From assembly GCA_963575745.1 (NCBI GenBank), contig CAUYUJ010017849.1, positions 659,923-723,922 on the forward strand: a stretch of DNA of 64,000 nt. Reading direction: 5' to 3'. Under the pieces are notes generated by a model. It searched no databases and was not told the origin of the DNA. It worked only from the letters and a program-made list of their open reading frames with translations. This stretch comes from Prorocentrum cordatum (Eukaryota; Sar; Dinophyceae; Prorocentrales; Prorocentraceae). This document shows, one piece after another, positions 9,901-20,639 of this stretch (the first letter of the stretch is position 1; every line of letters begins with the position of its first letter). Both the position numbers and the translations under genes were made by a program.

Positions 9901-11700
9901 GTCGGTCTCTACATGCTGCCCCTCTTAAGGGTGTCCCTCTTCCGCCGCCGTTTTGCTCTGGGGTATGGATGGCGGCTGCCTTCCGTGCCCGTTTCATACG
10001 TGTGTCATACCATCCGTTTCATTCGTCTGCGTTTTGCAAAACAGTCCGCCCTACACCCTTCACCTGTACTTCTAGTTGATAGCGGAGCTTCGGCTCCCTT
10101 CCACGCCTCGCCATGGCCTGTCTGGCATTTCGCCGCTTTGCTTCGACGGCGAGGGCTCCATCATCTTACCGTGCTATACGACCTGGACTTATGCGACCTC
10201 GTCATGCTCACCGTGTCGTTCCCCCAGCTGCGATCTCGCATTGGGCCGTGCTCTCCGTGCTCGCGTGCCTCTACCCGCTCACCGCGGCAGGCGACGGCTC
10301 CACGAGGGACCGTCGGGGCAACACGGCTCCACGAGGGACCGTCGCGGCGATCGCGGGGGAAACGCGCTACCACCACCAGGACAACAACATCAAGGGCCGC
10401 TTCCCCCGCCCGCCTTCTTTCCCCTCGGGTACTCTCGAACTGTGTTCGAGGTGCTCGGGGCTCCCACGCCTTCACAGCACACACACACACACCAGAGGGC
10501 CCCGACCCGAGCTATTCGCAACTGCGTTGCGGAAAGGCGGGGGGAGGGGAAAGCGGCAAAGGACGCATCACCCTCATTGCATCCGCATGTGGGTGTAGCC
10601 GACCATGTCGAGCAGTCGTTCGATCCGACGCTCACATCGTCGTCGTCGGCAACGCGTCCCGATTTCTCCACAAATGTATTGTGGAAGCCGGATAAAGCGC
10701 GTGCAGGCAAGAGCGGTAATACAGACGACGGTCGTGCAACTATGCTGTCATCCTTGCGGGGGGCCGTTGCGCAAGCGTGGGATTACTCGTTAACGGTTCT
10801 CTGGGACATGACCCTCGACGGTACCTGCGCACCCCTTGTCCGAATGCAGCCAGCACTCCCAGCGTACGACAGAAGAAAGTATCCTATACTCTGACGAGGA
10901 GGAACAAGCCAGTGACAGGTAAACACGACGGTTCTGAGGATCATTACAAGAGCATCGCCTCTGGTGGGTACGAGGGCTGTCGCGCCTCCTCGACACCTGG
11001 AGGGGGCTCCGCTCTGGATGGAAGGCCATCTGAGCGGGCGTGGTCGCTGCCATCAGTTGCGTCGCCTGCGTGGACGCGGGCGGTGGTGGCAGCGGCGCTC
11101 TGCCACGCCTCCGCACCGTGGGCCCCGAGCAGCAGGCCTGCGTTCGCTTCCAACGTTCGGTGCGGGAGGTACTTGCTTGGTCAGTGGCGAACTCAGACTT
11201 CAACGAGTTCCGCCAAGCGGCCTACGTCCCGTCTCGCTTGACCGGCGTGGCTCGCGAGTGCGTGGGCGAGTGGCCGCCAGCTGTCCTCATGCAAGGTGTT
11301 CGTATCCACGGCTTTCCTGTGCTGCCTGTGGCCTACCCCATGCACGTGCGAAGTGTGGTCCCATATCATTGTGTTTCTCTCGCTGGTGGCTCCTTCGAAG
11401 GCCATAGCGATAATGGTACATGTGTTTAGCAGTTACACACCTGTGGGGCGGTCCTTTTTCAAAGCGGGGATCTCGCCAGACACTCCGCTGGACAGTCCGA
11501 TCGTACCTTTTCAATCATATTGTTCATTGGACGATTGCGAACGTGAGGTTCTTTTCTATCGGGGCTCTCACCTGAATGGCAGGTCCATGTGGTATTTGTA
11601 CTTCAAGGTGTCGCCCTTTGTAGTGAAGAGGAGGGTTCACAGGCCTCTGTGATGAGGGGACTTGGGGCGGGAAGGTGCGTTGCAGCACCGCTGATGCACA
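9901..11700. other. Gene-poor stretch with short repeats
   Basis: Mixed composition with many short overlapping frames, none recognised. A 22-bp string acggctccacgagggaccgt is duplicated 29 bp apart (10294 and 10323). The frame from about 11040 to 11429 has moderately protein-like composition (for example NSDFNEFRQAAYVPSRL) but no family I know and no supporting splice sites. Confidence 0.4.
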
Positions 11701-12175
11701 TTGGGTTTACGCCGGTCATCCTTCGTCCCCGCTTCCTGCCTCCTCCTCCTCCTCCTCCTGTTCCTCCTTCTCTCCCTCCTCCTCCTCCTCCTCCTCCTCC
11801 TCCTCCTCCTCCTCCTGCTCCTCTTCCGGCTCCTGCTCCTGTTATGTGGGGAAACTGGGCTGGACACGACAGACCGCCCTGGGGAGGAGGCCCTCCCCGA
11901 GTTTTTGACGTGTGGTCTGGTTTGCCCACTCCCATGACTTCGAGTAATGCGTGCCACTTCGCTCGCCCCGAAGTCGAGGTGGGGGACATACTTCTGTCTT
12001 GCAGGCTTTGTGCGCTCCACGCGACCCCAATGCATGAACTGGTGTAGATCAGGAAAGTCATCCTCCCTTCTCGCCCTTGCAACCTTATCGCGCATCCTGT
12101 TCTATGCGTTGACTGTAGTGTAGATCAGGAGAGTTATCCCTCCTCCTCCTCCTCCTCCTCCTCCTCCTCCTCCTT
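11701..12175. repeat. Two CCT microsatellites
   Basis: CCT/CTC runs at about 11740-11830 and 12138-12172 flank 300 bp of ordinary sequence. No gene is supported. Confidence 0.85.
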
Positions 12176-12326
12176 ACTCCCCACCCGGACCATCAAGTGT
12201 TTTGGGTGGCGTTTCATCTTCTGCTCGCAGCCTGAGGCGGCCAGCCCAAAACGACGCAGCTTCATTTTGCTTCCAAGTTTCGTGCCGGTCACCGTTCCGA
12301 TGAGTGTGCCGTCCATCTAGCCAAGC

Positions 12327-12394
12327 AGCGTTTTCGTTCTCGCGATGTCGACACGGGTCGCTGCCATCGACCCTGAGGCAGGCAAGCTGAGATT
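12327..12394 (+). repeat. 68-bp flanking direct repeat, left copy
   Basis: Contains ttcgttctcgcgatgtcgac followed by accctgaggcaggcaagctg. It is about 90% identical to 13765-13832, which lies on the far side of the intervening minisatellite. Confidence 0.8.
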
Positions 12395-12599
12395 GTAGTG
12401 GCCTCTGGCCAGTGCCGCCGATCCAGTGTGCTACCGATTCTGCTTGCAGCGGATGACCTCTTATGGTTACAAGTAGAACACTCGCTAGAAACATCCTCAT
12501 CATATAAAGAGGTTGAACTCGCTTGGGCAAGTTTCGGATGTTCGAGCGTGACGATCTCGCGTGAACAGCCAAACTCATGGGATGTCCCCTCCCCCCTTC

Positions 12600-13760
12600 C
12601 GGCCTTCAATGGCGTCAGCCACGGCGTCAACCCCCGCCCCCCCCGACTCCCCCGTCCCAGGTGTGAATTGCGTCAGCCATGGCGTCGGCCCTCCTCCCCC
12701 TCTCCTCTCCCGAGCCTGAATGGCGTCAGCCATGGCGTCAGCCCCCCCCCCCCCCCGACAGAGTGAAGCTTGAGCGAGCTTCCCCGTCCTTCCCCCCTCC
12801 CGGGCCTGAATGGCGTCAGCCCTCCCCGCCTCTCCCCGACTCCTCCCTCGCGGGCCTGAATGGCGTCAACCACGGCGTCCCCCCCCCCTCCCCTCTCCCC
12901 CCTCCTGGCCTGAATGGCGTCAGCTATGGCGTCAGCCGCATCCCCCCCCCGACCGAGCGAAGCTTGAGCGAGCTCCCCCCCCCTCTTCCCCCCTCCTGGG
13001 CTTGAATGGCGTCAGCATGGCGTCAGCCTCCCCCCCCCCCTGACTCCGTTCTCCTGGGCCCGAATCTCCCCCCCCTCCCCCCTCCTGGGCCTGAGTGGCG
13101 TCAGCTATGGCGTCAGCCGCCCCCCCCCCCGACAGAGCGAAGCTTGAGCGAGCTCCCCCCACTTCCTTCCTCCCGGGTCTGAATGGCGTCAGCCATGGCG
13201 TCAGCCCTCCCCCTATGGGCGTCAGCCCCTCCCCCTCCCCTCTTCCCTCCCAGGCCTGATGGCGTCAGCCCCCCTCCCCCCGACAGAGCGAAGCCCCCGG
13301 CCTGAATGGCGTCAGCCCCTTCCCCCCCCTCCCTCCCTCCCAGGCCTGAATGGCGTCAGCCCCCCCCCCCTCCCTCCCGGGCCTGAATGGCGTCAGCCCC
13401 CCCCCCCCTCCCTCCTCAATGGCGTCAGCCCCCCTGGGCCTGAATGGCGTCAGCCCCCCCCCCCTCCCTCCCTCCCGGGCCTGAATGGCGTCAGCCCCCC
13501 CCCCCCCTTCTCCCTCCCGGGCCTGAGTGGCGTCAGCCCCCCCCCTCCTCCTCTCCCGGGCCTGAATGGCGTCAGCCCCCCCCCCCCTCTCCTCCCTCCC
13601 GGGCCTGAATGGCGTCAGCCCCCCCCCCCCCCCCCCTCCTCCCTCCCGGGCCTGAATGGCGTCAGCCCCCCCCCCCTTCCTCCCTCCCGGGCCTGAATGG
13701 CCCCCCCCACTCCCTCCCGGGCCTGAATGGCGTCAGCCCCCCCCCTCCTCCCTCCGGGCC
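12600..13760. repeat. Minisatellite with unit gcctgaatggcgtcagcc plus C-run
   Basis: About 1.16 kb of units made of gcctgaatggcgtcagcc and a C-rich run of variable length. In the left half, longer units add a second ggcgtcag and the string gagcgaagcttgagcgagct, which recurs near 12760, 12955 and 13135. In the right half, units shrink to about 40-50 bp. Frames give MASA/P-rich strings only. Confidence 0.9.
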
Positions 13761-13764
13761 TGAC

Positions 13765-13832
13765 AGCGTCTTCGTTCTCGCGGTGTCGACACGGGTCGCG
13801 GCCACCGACCCTGAGGCAGGCAAGCTGAGATT
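13765..13832 (+). repeat. 68-bp flanking direct repeat, right copy
   Basis: Near-copy of 12327-12394, ending in the same ccctgaggcaggcaagctga. Together the two bracket the minisatellite. Confidence 0.8.
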
Positions 13833-14500
13833 TCGGTAACAGGGAGGACACAAACAACATCAGGGCAGGATAGACAAGATCCCCACCCCTAATTACACCC
13901 CCACCTCTCCTCCACCCATATCCGTTCCTCTTCCTCTTATTCCTCACGCTTTCTGTCCCGATCCTCTTTTTCATCCTCCTCCCCCGATTTCCTTGAGCTC
14001 TTCAATTCGCTCAATTGTTTGTTATTTTCTTCCTCCTCGTCCCTCTTCGTTGCCCGCATTATCCTTTTCCTCCTCCTCCTCCTCCTTTTCCGTACGCTCC
14101 TCCTGCTCCTCCTCCTCCTCCTCCTCCTCCTCGTCCTCCTCCTCCTCGTCCTCTTCCTCCTTACTCTTTCCTTCTGCATCCTCGGCCTCCACTGTTCAAC
14201 TTCCTCTTTGCCTGGAAAAGTTGCTAACCCCAACAGTGTTAGAACAAAAGGGCCCGAATACCTCGGACAAGATCGCACACTGCAGATATCGACAAAAACC
14301 TTGCTGTCGCCATCGTCGTCTTCCACATTCCCCTTCTTGCTCATATCATTTCTCTCCCTCTGGCATTCTGGATCATTCGTAGTACTCTTCTCGCACTCTT
14401 CTCGCCCTCTCGCGCCTGAACGTGCTCTCGGGTGGGCAGTCGGGGGGCTCTCAGAGCTCCAGGGCCTGTTTCTCAGGGCACTGTGGTCTGGTCGGCCTTC
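13833..14500. other. CCT-rich region, no gene
   Basis: Includes a CCT/CTC tract at about 14071-14165 and mixed sequence around it. No product is recognised. Confidence 0.5.
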
Positions 14501-15000
14501 GGGAGGGGGAGGAGGAGGAGGAGGAGGAGGAGGAGGAGGAGGAGGAGGAGGAGGAGGAGGACGTCAGGAGGAGGACGTCAGGAGGAGGAGGAGGAGGACG
14601 TCCCCCCCCCATTCCGCGTCCTCCCCCCCCATTGGCCCGGCAAGACTTCTCCCTGCTCCCCTCGCTGGCCCTCGCCCTGCATCGCCCAGCCATCCTGGCC
14701 CGGCCATCCTGGCCGAGCCATCCTGGCCCAGCCATGCTCCTCCTGGTCCTCCCCTCCCCTCCCCTCCCCTCCCCCTCCCTCCCTCCCTCCCCTTCCTCCC
14801 CTCCCTTCCCCTCTCCTCCCCCCTCCCCCCCCTCTCTCTGCCCCCTCCATCCCTCCCCTCCCTCCCCCCCCCCGTCCCTCCCTCCCTTCCCCCTTCCCCT
14901 CCCTCACCCCGTCCGTCCCCTCTCCTCCTCCCTCCCTCCCCTTGCCCCTCCGTCCCTCCCTCCCTCCCTCCATCCCCTCCCCTCCCTCCGTCCTCCTCGA
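14500..15000. repeat. GGA tract followed by long polypyrimidine tract
   Basis: GGA units at about 14508-14602 contain aggaggacgtc twice. After a G+C block with agccatcctggcc repeated at 14689-14735, an almost pure C/T tract runs from 14740 to 14998. Confidence 0.85.
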
Positions 15001-16365
15001 CGCCGCGGCGCCGCCTCTTGCAGAGGCGCCACCGACAGAGGAGCAGATCATGAAGGACGGCGGGCGCGGGGGTGGAGGCGCGTCGAGTTGGAAGCGTTTG
15101 GGCTGTTTCCCAAATACGGTCGGACCGAGGTATCATATCGAGGTCGGTTCGGGAAGGGTATCCTAATGTTCTTTGTGTTTGTTGGATGTTCTTGTGAATC
15201 CTGGGGGGAAGGTACCTTCGCATGTTTTAATTTGGCCGGCAGAGGGTCTCGTGCTCTTGAAGGAGGTTCTCATGTCTTACGGTAGAGGGAAACCACTAAT
15301 GGACCTTCCTCATCTCCCCCAAACTCAAAGTTGTCACTCGCGGAGGAGACTGCGGTCGAAGTGCAACTCATCAGACCCACCGCCAATTCTGAACATCGGC
15401 GTCGGGGGGAGGTGGAGGCGTTGACCGATGACAGTGGCATCAGTGTTCGGTTTTTTGTTTCCGAGGCTTGTAGGTCCTGCCGTATTCGTTCCTGTTACCA
15501 CGGCTGGACGCGGCTCGAAACAATTCACAGGATGGAGCCTGGGAGGACTGGGGGCCAGCTCTGCAGGCGGGCCCGTCCGATGGCCCAAGCGCGTGCGCCG
15601 TTTGGAAGAGTCACGCGCCGAAGCACGAGGGGGCGCCTGGTGCCGAAAAGGGCAAGGAGGATACCGCGGTGGGGAGTAAAAGGCCAGAGAGGACAAGGAG
15701 GCGGAGGAGGAGGAGGAGGACGAGGAGCAGGCGGAGGCGCGTGATGAAAAGAACTTGGCGGAGAGGAGGTGGGGAGGACAACGCGTTAGACCAAGGATGT
15801 GAGGGTTTAGGGGATCCCAGTGGTCCGAGGCTCCGAAGCCTCCAAACCTTGTGGTTATACTAGTCGTATTACTTTCGCTTGCTATTGTGTTGTACGATAA
15901 CCCGAAGGATCATACCAAACTGCGGCATCAACACGACCTGTGAAAGCACCGTGTGGCCTCTCGACGTATGATGTGTGCATGTAAATAGGCGTATACACGT
16001 AAGTGTAAATGTGAGTGTGCGAATGTGATGGTGACGTGGTTTTAAGGAGCCGCCGCGAATGTGCTGAGATGCTCAGGCTTCTCGCTCGAACGATCTTGCC
16101 CTGCCGCGCACCCTGCGCTGTTCTTTCTGCTGCCGCGTCCTCCCGGTGCGGACTCCTCTCCCGCCTCACCGCGTCTCCTCCCTTCCCTTCCCCTGCTCCC
16201 GTTTCCCCTTCTCCGCGCTCCTGCTCCCCTTCCTCCCCCTCCTCCTCCTCCTCCTCCTTCTCTTCCTCCTCCTCCTCCTCCCTTTCCCTTCCAGTCATCC
16301 TCCTCCTTCTCCGCCCTTCCGGTCCTGCTCCTCTTTCTCTTTCCTCCTCTTACCCCCTCCTCCTC
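15001..16365. other. Gene-poor stretch up to the Copia LTR
   Basis: A possible small exon follows the polypyrimidine tract: the acceptor cctcttgcag ends near 15025 and the frame reads EAPPTEEQIMKDGGRG, but no partner exon is found. The rest has GGA (15690-15740) and CCT (16228-16310) runs and no gene. Confidence 0.35.
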
Positions 16366-16590
16366 TGTCTTATATACTCCCATCTCCCATGCCCCAAGAG
16401 GTACCCAGCGTTGGTTGAGTGAGTTTCCAATTGTATAGTCACGTTGCCGGGCGAATGCTCAGTATTCAAGGGTTTGGAACCGTGTGGCACAAGCGCGCGT
16501 TTCAGGAAAAGTAGCGGGTGGGGTATCGACCCGCTCCCGCGTCGCCGCCCGGCCTCTCTCCGTTTCCCCGTTCCAAGACGGCCGTTCACA
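16366..16590 (+). repeat. 5' LTR of the Copia element
   Basis: Begins TGTCTTATA and ends TTCACA, 225 bp. It shares long blocks with 42834-43058, for example caggaaaagtagcgggtggg and ccaagacggccgttcaca. Confidence 0.92.
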
Positions 16591-16602
16591 TGGTAGCAGA
16601 AA
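16591..16602 (+). promoter_or_regulatory. Primer-binding site (initiator-tRNA type)
   Basis: tggtagcaga follows the LTR end with no gap. It resembles the Copia-type primer site tggtatcaga, complementary to an internal part of initiator methionine tRNA. Confidence 0.7.
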
Positions 16603-16606
16603 CGTC

Positions 16607-18280
16607 ATGGTAGAGCGAGGTGGAGGAAGAGCCTGGCGGCGCGCAGGGGAGCGGGCCTAGCCCGACCGCTGCTGCCCCACAGCGTGCAGCAGCAGCAGCA
16701 GCGGCAGACACAGCAGCGCCTGAGGCTTCCAGCGAGGCCCAGCAGGCGCGGCAGCCACCGACCGAGGCGCCACCACCGGCACCGACAGAGGCGGAGGATC
16801 CGTGGACGCGCTGGGATCCATGGGCGAGAACGACGAGCAACAGCAGTGGCAGGTGGTGGAACAGCTGGTGGAGCGGCTGGTGGGGCGCTGACGGCAGCAA
16901 CAGCAGCTGGTGGCAGGGCGTCCCGGCGACAGACGACGGCACGGTGCGGGTCACGATCGCGCGGCCGGACGAGCCGCCGGTGCCGCACGGGCTGCTGCGC
17001 GGCGGCGGCGGGCGAGCGGCCGAGGCCAGAGGCCAGCGCCGAGGCCAGGCCGCCTCCGTCGGCGCCGGCTCAGAGCGGCCTGCCCGCGGGGCTCGCCCAA
17101 GAGCGGGCCGCGGGCTCGACGGCGACGCCGGTGCCTCCACCGCCCAATCCGTGGGCACCGACCTAGACGGGCGCGTCCGTCTCGACATGGAGGCCGTCGG
17201 ACACGCAAGGACCTGCGCCCTGGGGCGGATTCGAGCGGCTGGACATGCTACGTAGTGGCACTCAAGCGCTGGTCCAAGCGCACGAGGCTGCCAGCATAGC
17301 AGCAGGCAGGCAATGTCACCGACGGCTTGCCGATGGACCTGCAGGAGCGGTTACTACATCAGCAGGAAGAATTGGACAGCGCAGAAGGGCTAAACGTGCT
17401 GATCGATTTTCTCAAGACGTGCAGAGGAGACCAGGACGGTGACGAGGCCAAGGAAAGCTTCAGATTAGTGCTGGAGGACACGGAGATGCGACCAGGAGAG
17501 ACTTACGCCCAGTATGCTATGAGAAGGGACACGCAAGCACGAGCCGCGAGAAGCACGGTCCCGACCTACCGGAATCGGTCCAAGTGCAGCAGATGAGGAA
17601 CGGAGCGGACCTCAGCGAGCAGAACGCCATCAACCTTCTGTCGATGACGCAGGGACGAGAGGATCTGGAGTCGATCAAAGCCGGGCTTAGAAGGATGGAC
17701 GTGAAAAAGAAGACGAGTCAAAGAAAGCCTCGGGTGCACGCGACCGCGGACAGCGATCATGAGCAGGAGGGGGAGGACACCAGGGGCCAGGACGTCTACT
17801 TCGAGTTCGAGGAGGACCTGGTCATGGACAACGAGGACGCGGCGGCCTTCTACGAGGCGATCGCCGACCAGGAGCTGGACGAGGACCAGGCGATCGCGGT
17901 GCTGACCGCGGTGCTGGACGAGAAGAGGGAGAAGGAGGGCCGCCCGCAGAAGTGGGCGGAGTCGAGGGAGCTCAAGAAGGCGATCGCCCAGGATCAAGAC
18001 TTCTTCGACTCGAAGAGGGCTGGGGGCCGACAGGCGCCGCGGCCGACCGCCGGGAAGCAGAGGCTGAGCATGGCGCGCATCATGGAGAAGACGCGGCGCG
18101 CGAACTGCGGGCAGAAGGGTCACTGGAGGGAAGAGGGCGCGAATCCCTACAAGCCGAAGTCGGAGGTCCGCGACAGGGGCCACAAAGGCGCCGCCGGGGC
18201 CAAGGGCCCCATGCGCGTGGCCGCCAGCAGCGACGGGGACAACTTCCTCGTGGGAGGCGCTCGCATCCGGGAGATCCGCG
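16607..18280 (+). pseudogene. Copia gag (frameshifted)
   Basis: Gag packages the element RNA. The N-terminal part (frame at 16620-17254) is A/P-rich with a W-rich patch (WWNSWWSGWWG). After a frame change at about 17255-17327 the gag core reads LQERLLHQQEEL through PGETYAQYAMRRD. A further shift near 17570 enters the long frame from 17584. The zinc knuckle reads NCGQKGHWREEG (about 18100-18140), with the first and last cysteines of CX2CX4HX4C lost. No single ATG opens the full frame. Identification rests on the core, knuckle position and the protease that follows. Confidence 0.7.
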
Positions 18281-18900
18281 CCCTGAGGATCCCGGAGTCA
18301 GCCGACCGCCCGGACCAGGAGATCTACTTGCTGGAGATCGCCGGCGAGGAGCCCGAGGGCATGGTCGACACGGCGGCCGGGCAGGCGCTCGTGGGAGAGA
18401 ACCAGCTGCGCGACCTCCAGCTCAAGCATCGCGAGAAGGGCTGGGGCACCCCGACGCGCGGGGCGGACGGATGCGGCAGCGCCAAGGGGGTCGGCGGCCA
18501 GTCCAAGGTCGTGGGCGAGGCCATGGCCCCGGTGACCCGCGAGGGGGTCAGGTGCCTCATCCTGTTCCGGATCGCGAGCGAGGACGCGCCCCTCCTCCCG
18601 CTGGTGCGCTGGCCAGAGGGCCTGGGTGCCATCGTGGACTTGGCCGAGGATGCGCTCGCGCTCCGCCGCGACGGTGCCGACGGGGGGATCATGATGAACG
18701 GGCAGAAGTCGGGCCGCCGGACCATCCCGCTGCCGGGCGACAGCCGCCCAGAGGACTTCCAGGTCCCTGAGGCGGCCCGGCGGGGCTGGCCTGGACTCGG
18801 CGCGAGTGATTTCCGAGCTGCGTGCAGGCCTCTCTCTTTTTTCCCTCCGGGCTCGCTGAGACTCCAGAGATCCTCCGTAGGTCTTCAGAGCTTCTGGTAG
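17584..18900 (+). CDS. Copia gag C-terminus plus aspartic protease frame
   Basis: The longest intact frame of the element (438 codons, ATG-less start region inside gag). It contains the end of the gag core (INLLSMTQGREDLESIKAGL), an acidic linker, the degenerate zinc knuckle and a retroviral-type aspartic protease. The protease active site appears as GMVDTAAGQALVG (about 18358-18396), in the place of the family's D-T/S-G/A triad; DTA is used in these elements. After the protease the frame loses character around 18790 and ends at TAG 18898-18900. It would cleave the polyprotein, but surrounding lesions make function unlikely. Confidence 0.72.
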   Translation: MQQMRNGADLSEQNAINLLSMTQGREDLESIKAGLRRMDVKKKTSQRKPRVHATADSDHEQEGEDTRGQDVYFEFEEDLVMDNEDAAAFYEAIADQELDEDQAIAVLTAVLDEKREKEGRPQKWAESRELKKAIAQDQDFFDSKRAGGRQAPRPTAGKQRLSMARIMEKTRRANCGQKGHWREEGANPYKPKSEVRDRGHKGAAGAKGPMRVAASSDGDNFLVGGARIREIRALRIPESADRPDQEIYLLEIAGEEPEGMVDTAAGQALVGENQLRDLQLKHREKGWGTPTRGADGCGSAKGVGGQSKVVGEAMAPVTREGVRCLILFRIASEDAPLLPLVRWPEGLGAIVDLAEDALALRRDGADGGIMMNGQKSGRRTIPLPGDSRPEDFQVPEAARRGWPGLGASDFRAACRPLSFFPPGSLRLQRSSVGLQSFW

Positions 18901-19830
18901 GTGCTGCAGACATCGCGGGTCGCCCCGACCCCGAACACCGGGGCCTCGAACCCGTCGGAACCGCGACCAAGACGAAGGCGCCCCTCGCGGGGTCACCCGC
19001 TTCGGCGGGCACGAGCGGCGCCGAGATGGGCCAGGCGATGGAGGCGATCCAGGCCAACAGCGCGGCTGTCAACCAGTTCGCGAGGGCCGCCCAGGAGGTC
19101 GTCTGCAAGAAGTAGGTCTTAGCAGGGATCCAGGGAGGGAGAGACGGGCAGGATAGGAGGGGGAACACCAGGGCAATCCGGTGAAGGGACCTTCTGTTCT
19201 GCGGAAGGGGGGGGTGATCAGATCTGGCGAGCAGCCTCAGTGGCCCGGCCACGCCGCCACGGCGAAGCCACCCGAGACGGCAGCTTTCACGCCGCGGGGA
19301 CTTGGTGGGACAGGGGAGGGCCGATCAGTCACTCTCGATGAGGTTTCCGATTCCAGGGGGTGGGGGGCCAGCGAGCTCATACGGGTGGCCTGCAATTTGG
19401 CGTGCCAGTCCGACGTGGGGTCAGAGCACGTGGACCTCCGACGATGTCAGGATTCGCTGCCGAGATGCCTCAGGAAATGTCCTCTACGACTCCCTCTCCT
19501 CGGATTTCTCCGCGCGGCAGTTGCAGGTCGCCGTCGCCAACGAGCCCTCAGCATCGCCGTGGAGACGTTGACAGCTTCGGCATCTACGAACGCGCCTCCG
19601 CCCGGATCAAGTACCAGGGCTCCGGCTGGGCCAGCGTCTCCGTGGGGGGGTCTGCACTCCCTCGGCCGGCCCCCCCCGGTTTCTGGACCTGACGCGTCCC
19701 CGGGAGGGTTCGTGCCAGATTCCCCGGGACGTCCGGGGCGCCGTCTTTGCCCAATTGGCGGAGAAGGGTCGGTTGGGAAGCAGCGGGAGACGCGGAAGAA
19801 GCTCGCCCGGGACTGGCTGACCGGGTCTGG
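18790..19830 (+). other. Copia internal region without recognisable domain
   Basis: This lies between protease and the methyltransferase-like domain. Short frames with S/R/P-rich composition occur in all phases. Two segments look like decayed coding, SELIRVACNLACQ near 19375-19410 and KLARDWLTGSGRAA near 19798-19840. No domain is assignable. Confidence 0.4.
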
Positions 19831-20440
19831 CCGCGCGGCGGCCCTTGAAATCTTGTCTGCTCCTCGGGCGACGGCTAGCCTGGAGGGGCAAGGCTACCCG
19901 GTCTCTTAGAGTCTGGATCTGAGGGCGGGTTGCGACCTGACGCCCGAGTCGGGGGAGAGGGCTTTGTGGCGCATCGTTGAAAGGGATCGGCCAGAAGTCA
20001 TAATCATGAGCCCCGAATGTCTTGCCTTCTCGATTGCTCGGGGACCCAGCTGGCGTCTGTTGAAGAGGGCCGACGTGACCGGTCCCGAGGAGGCAGGTAT
20101 CCAGCCCATGGCCCTGCGCATGCGAGTCGCCGAATATCAGATGAGGCGGGGTCGAGGGTTGCTGCTCGAGCACCCGGCGCGGGCGTGCTCGTGGGTGTTA
20201 GATTCGGTTCGAGAAATCCTGGGTCGCCCTGGGATCCTGACTGGACTCGCCGACCTGCGTCAGCACGGCCTGGCCGCGCGGGGGGAGGGGGGGCTAACAA
20301 GAAGCCCGCCGTTTTTACTGCGAATCGAGCGTCGATTTTGCAGCAGCTTCTCAGACGGTGCGACGGCAGCCACGTGCGCAGACAATTGCGTGGTTAGGCT
20401 CTCACTAGCGCGGCCCAAGTCTACCCTCCAGGCCTGGCCC
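19830..20440 (+). pseudogene. Cytosine-methyltransferase-like domain inside Copia pol
   Basis: After a frame change near 19905 the text reads CDLTPESGERALWRIVERDR, then PEVIIMSPECLAFSIARG and GRGLLLEHPARACSWVLDSV. This matches the layout of DNA C5-methyltransferases: a nucleotide-binding first half, the loop normally PPCxxFS (here SPECLAFS, one proline replaced) and the E-containing motif (EHP instead of ENV). Retrotransposon-encoded cytosine methyltransferases have been described in dinoflagellates, so a pol-embedded copy is plausible. The essential Cys is kept, but the frame is broken at the start and degrades after 20290 in a G run. The alternative is another Rossmann-fold domain. Confidence 0.5.
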
Positions 20441-20639
20441 AGGCCATGTGCGAAGGGGTCTTGGAGTCAGCCCTGAGAGCTGCCTTCGGACATCGAGAGG
20501 GGGCCCCTGACCTCTGGGGGGCTCCCGAGCAGCCAGACGAAGGTCTGACGGGCGACCCTCGGACTGCGTCTTTCCTCGCCACCGGGGGCTCGGACGAGGA
20601 CCCCAGTGGGAACGACAGGGGGGAAGGCAGAGCGTGGAG

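Noticed and set aside
16680-16720. CAG-repeat expansion gene
   Set aside because: A short mixed CAG/GCA run inside the A/Q-rich start of gag.
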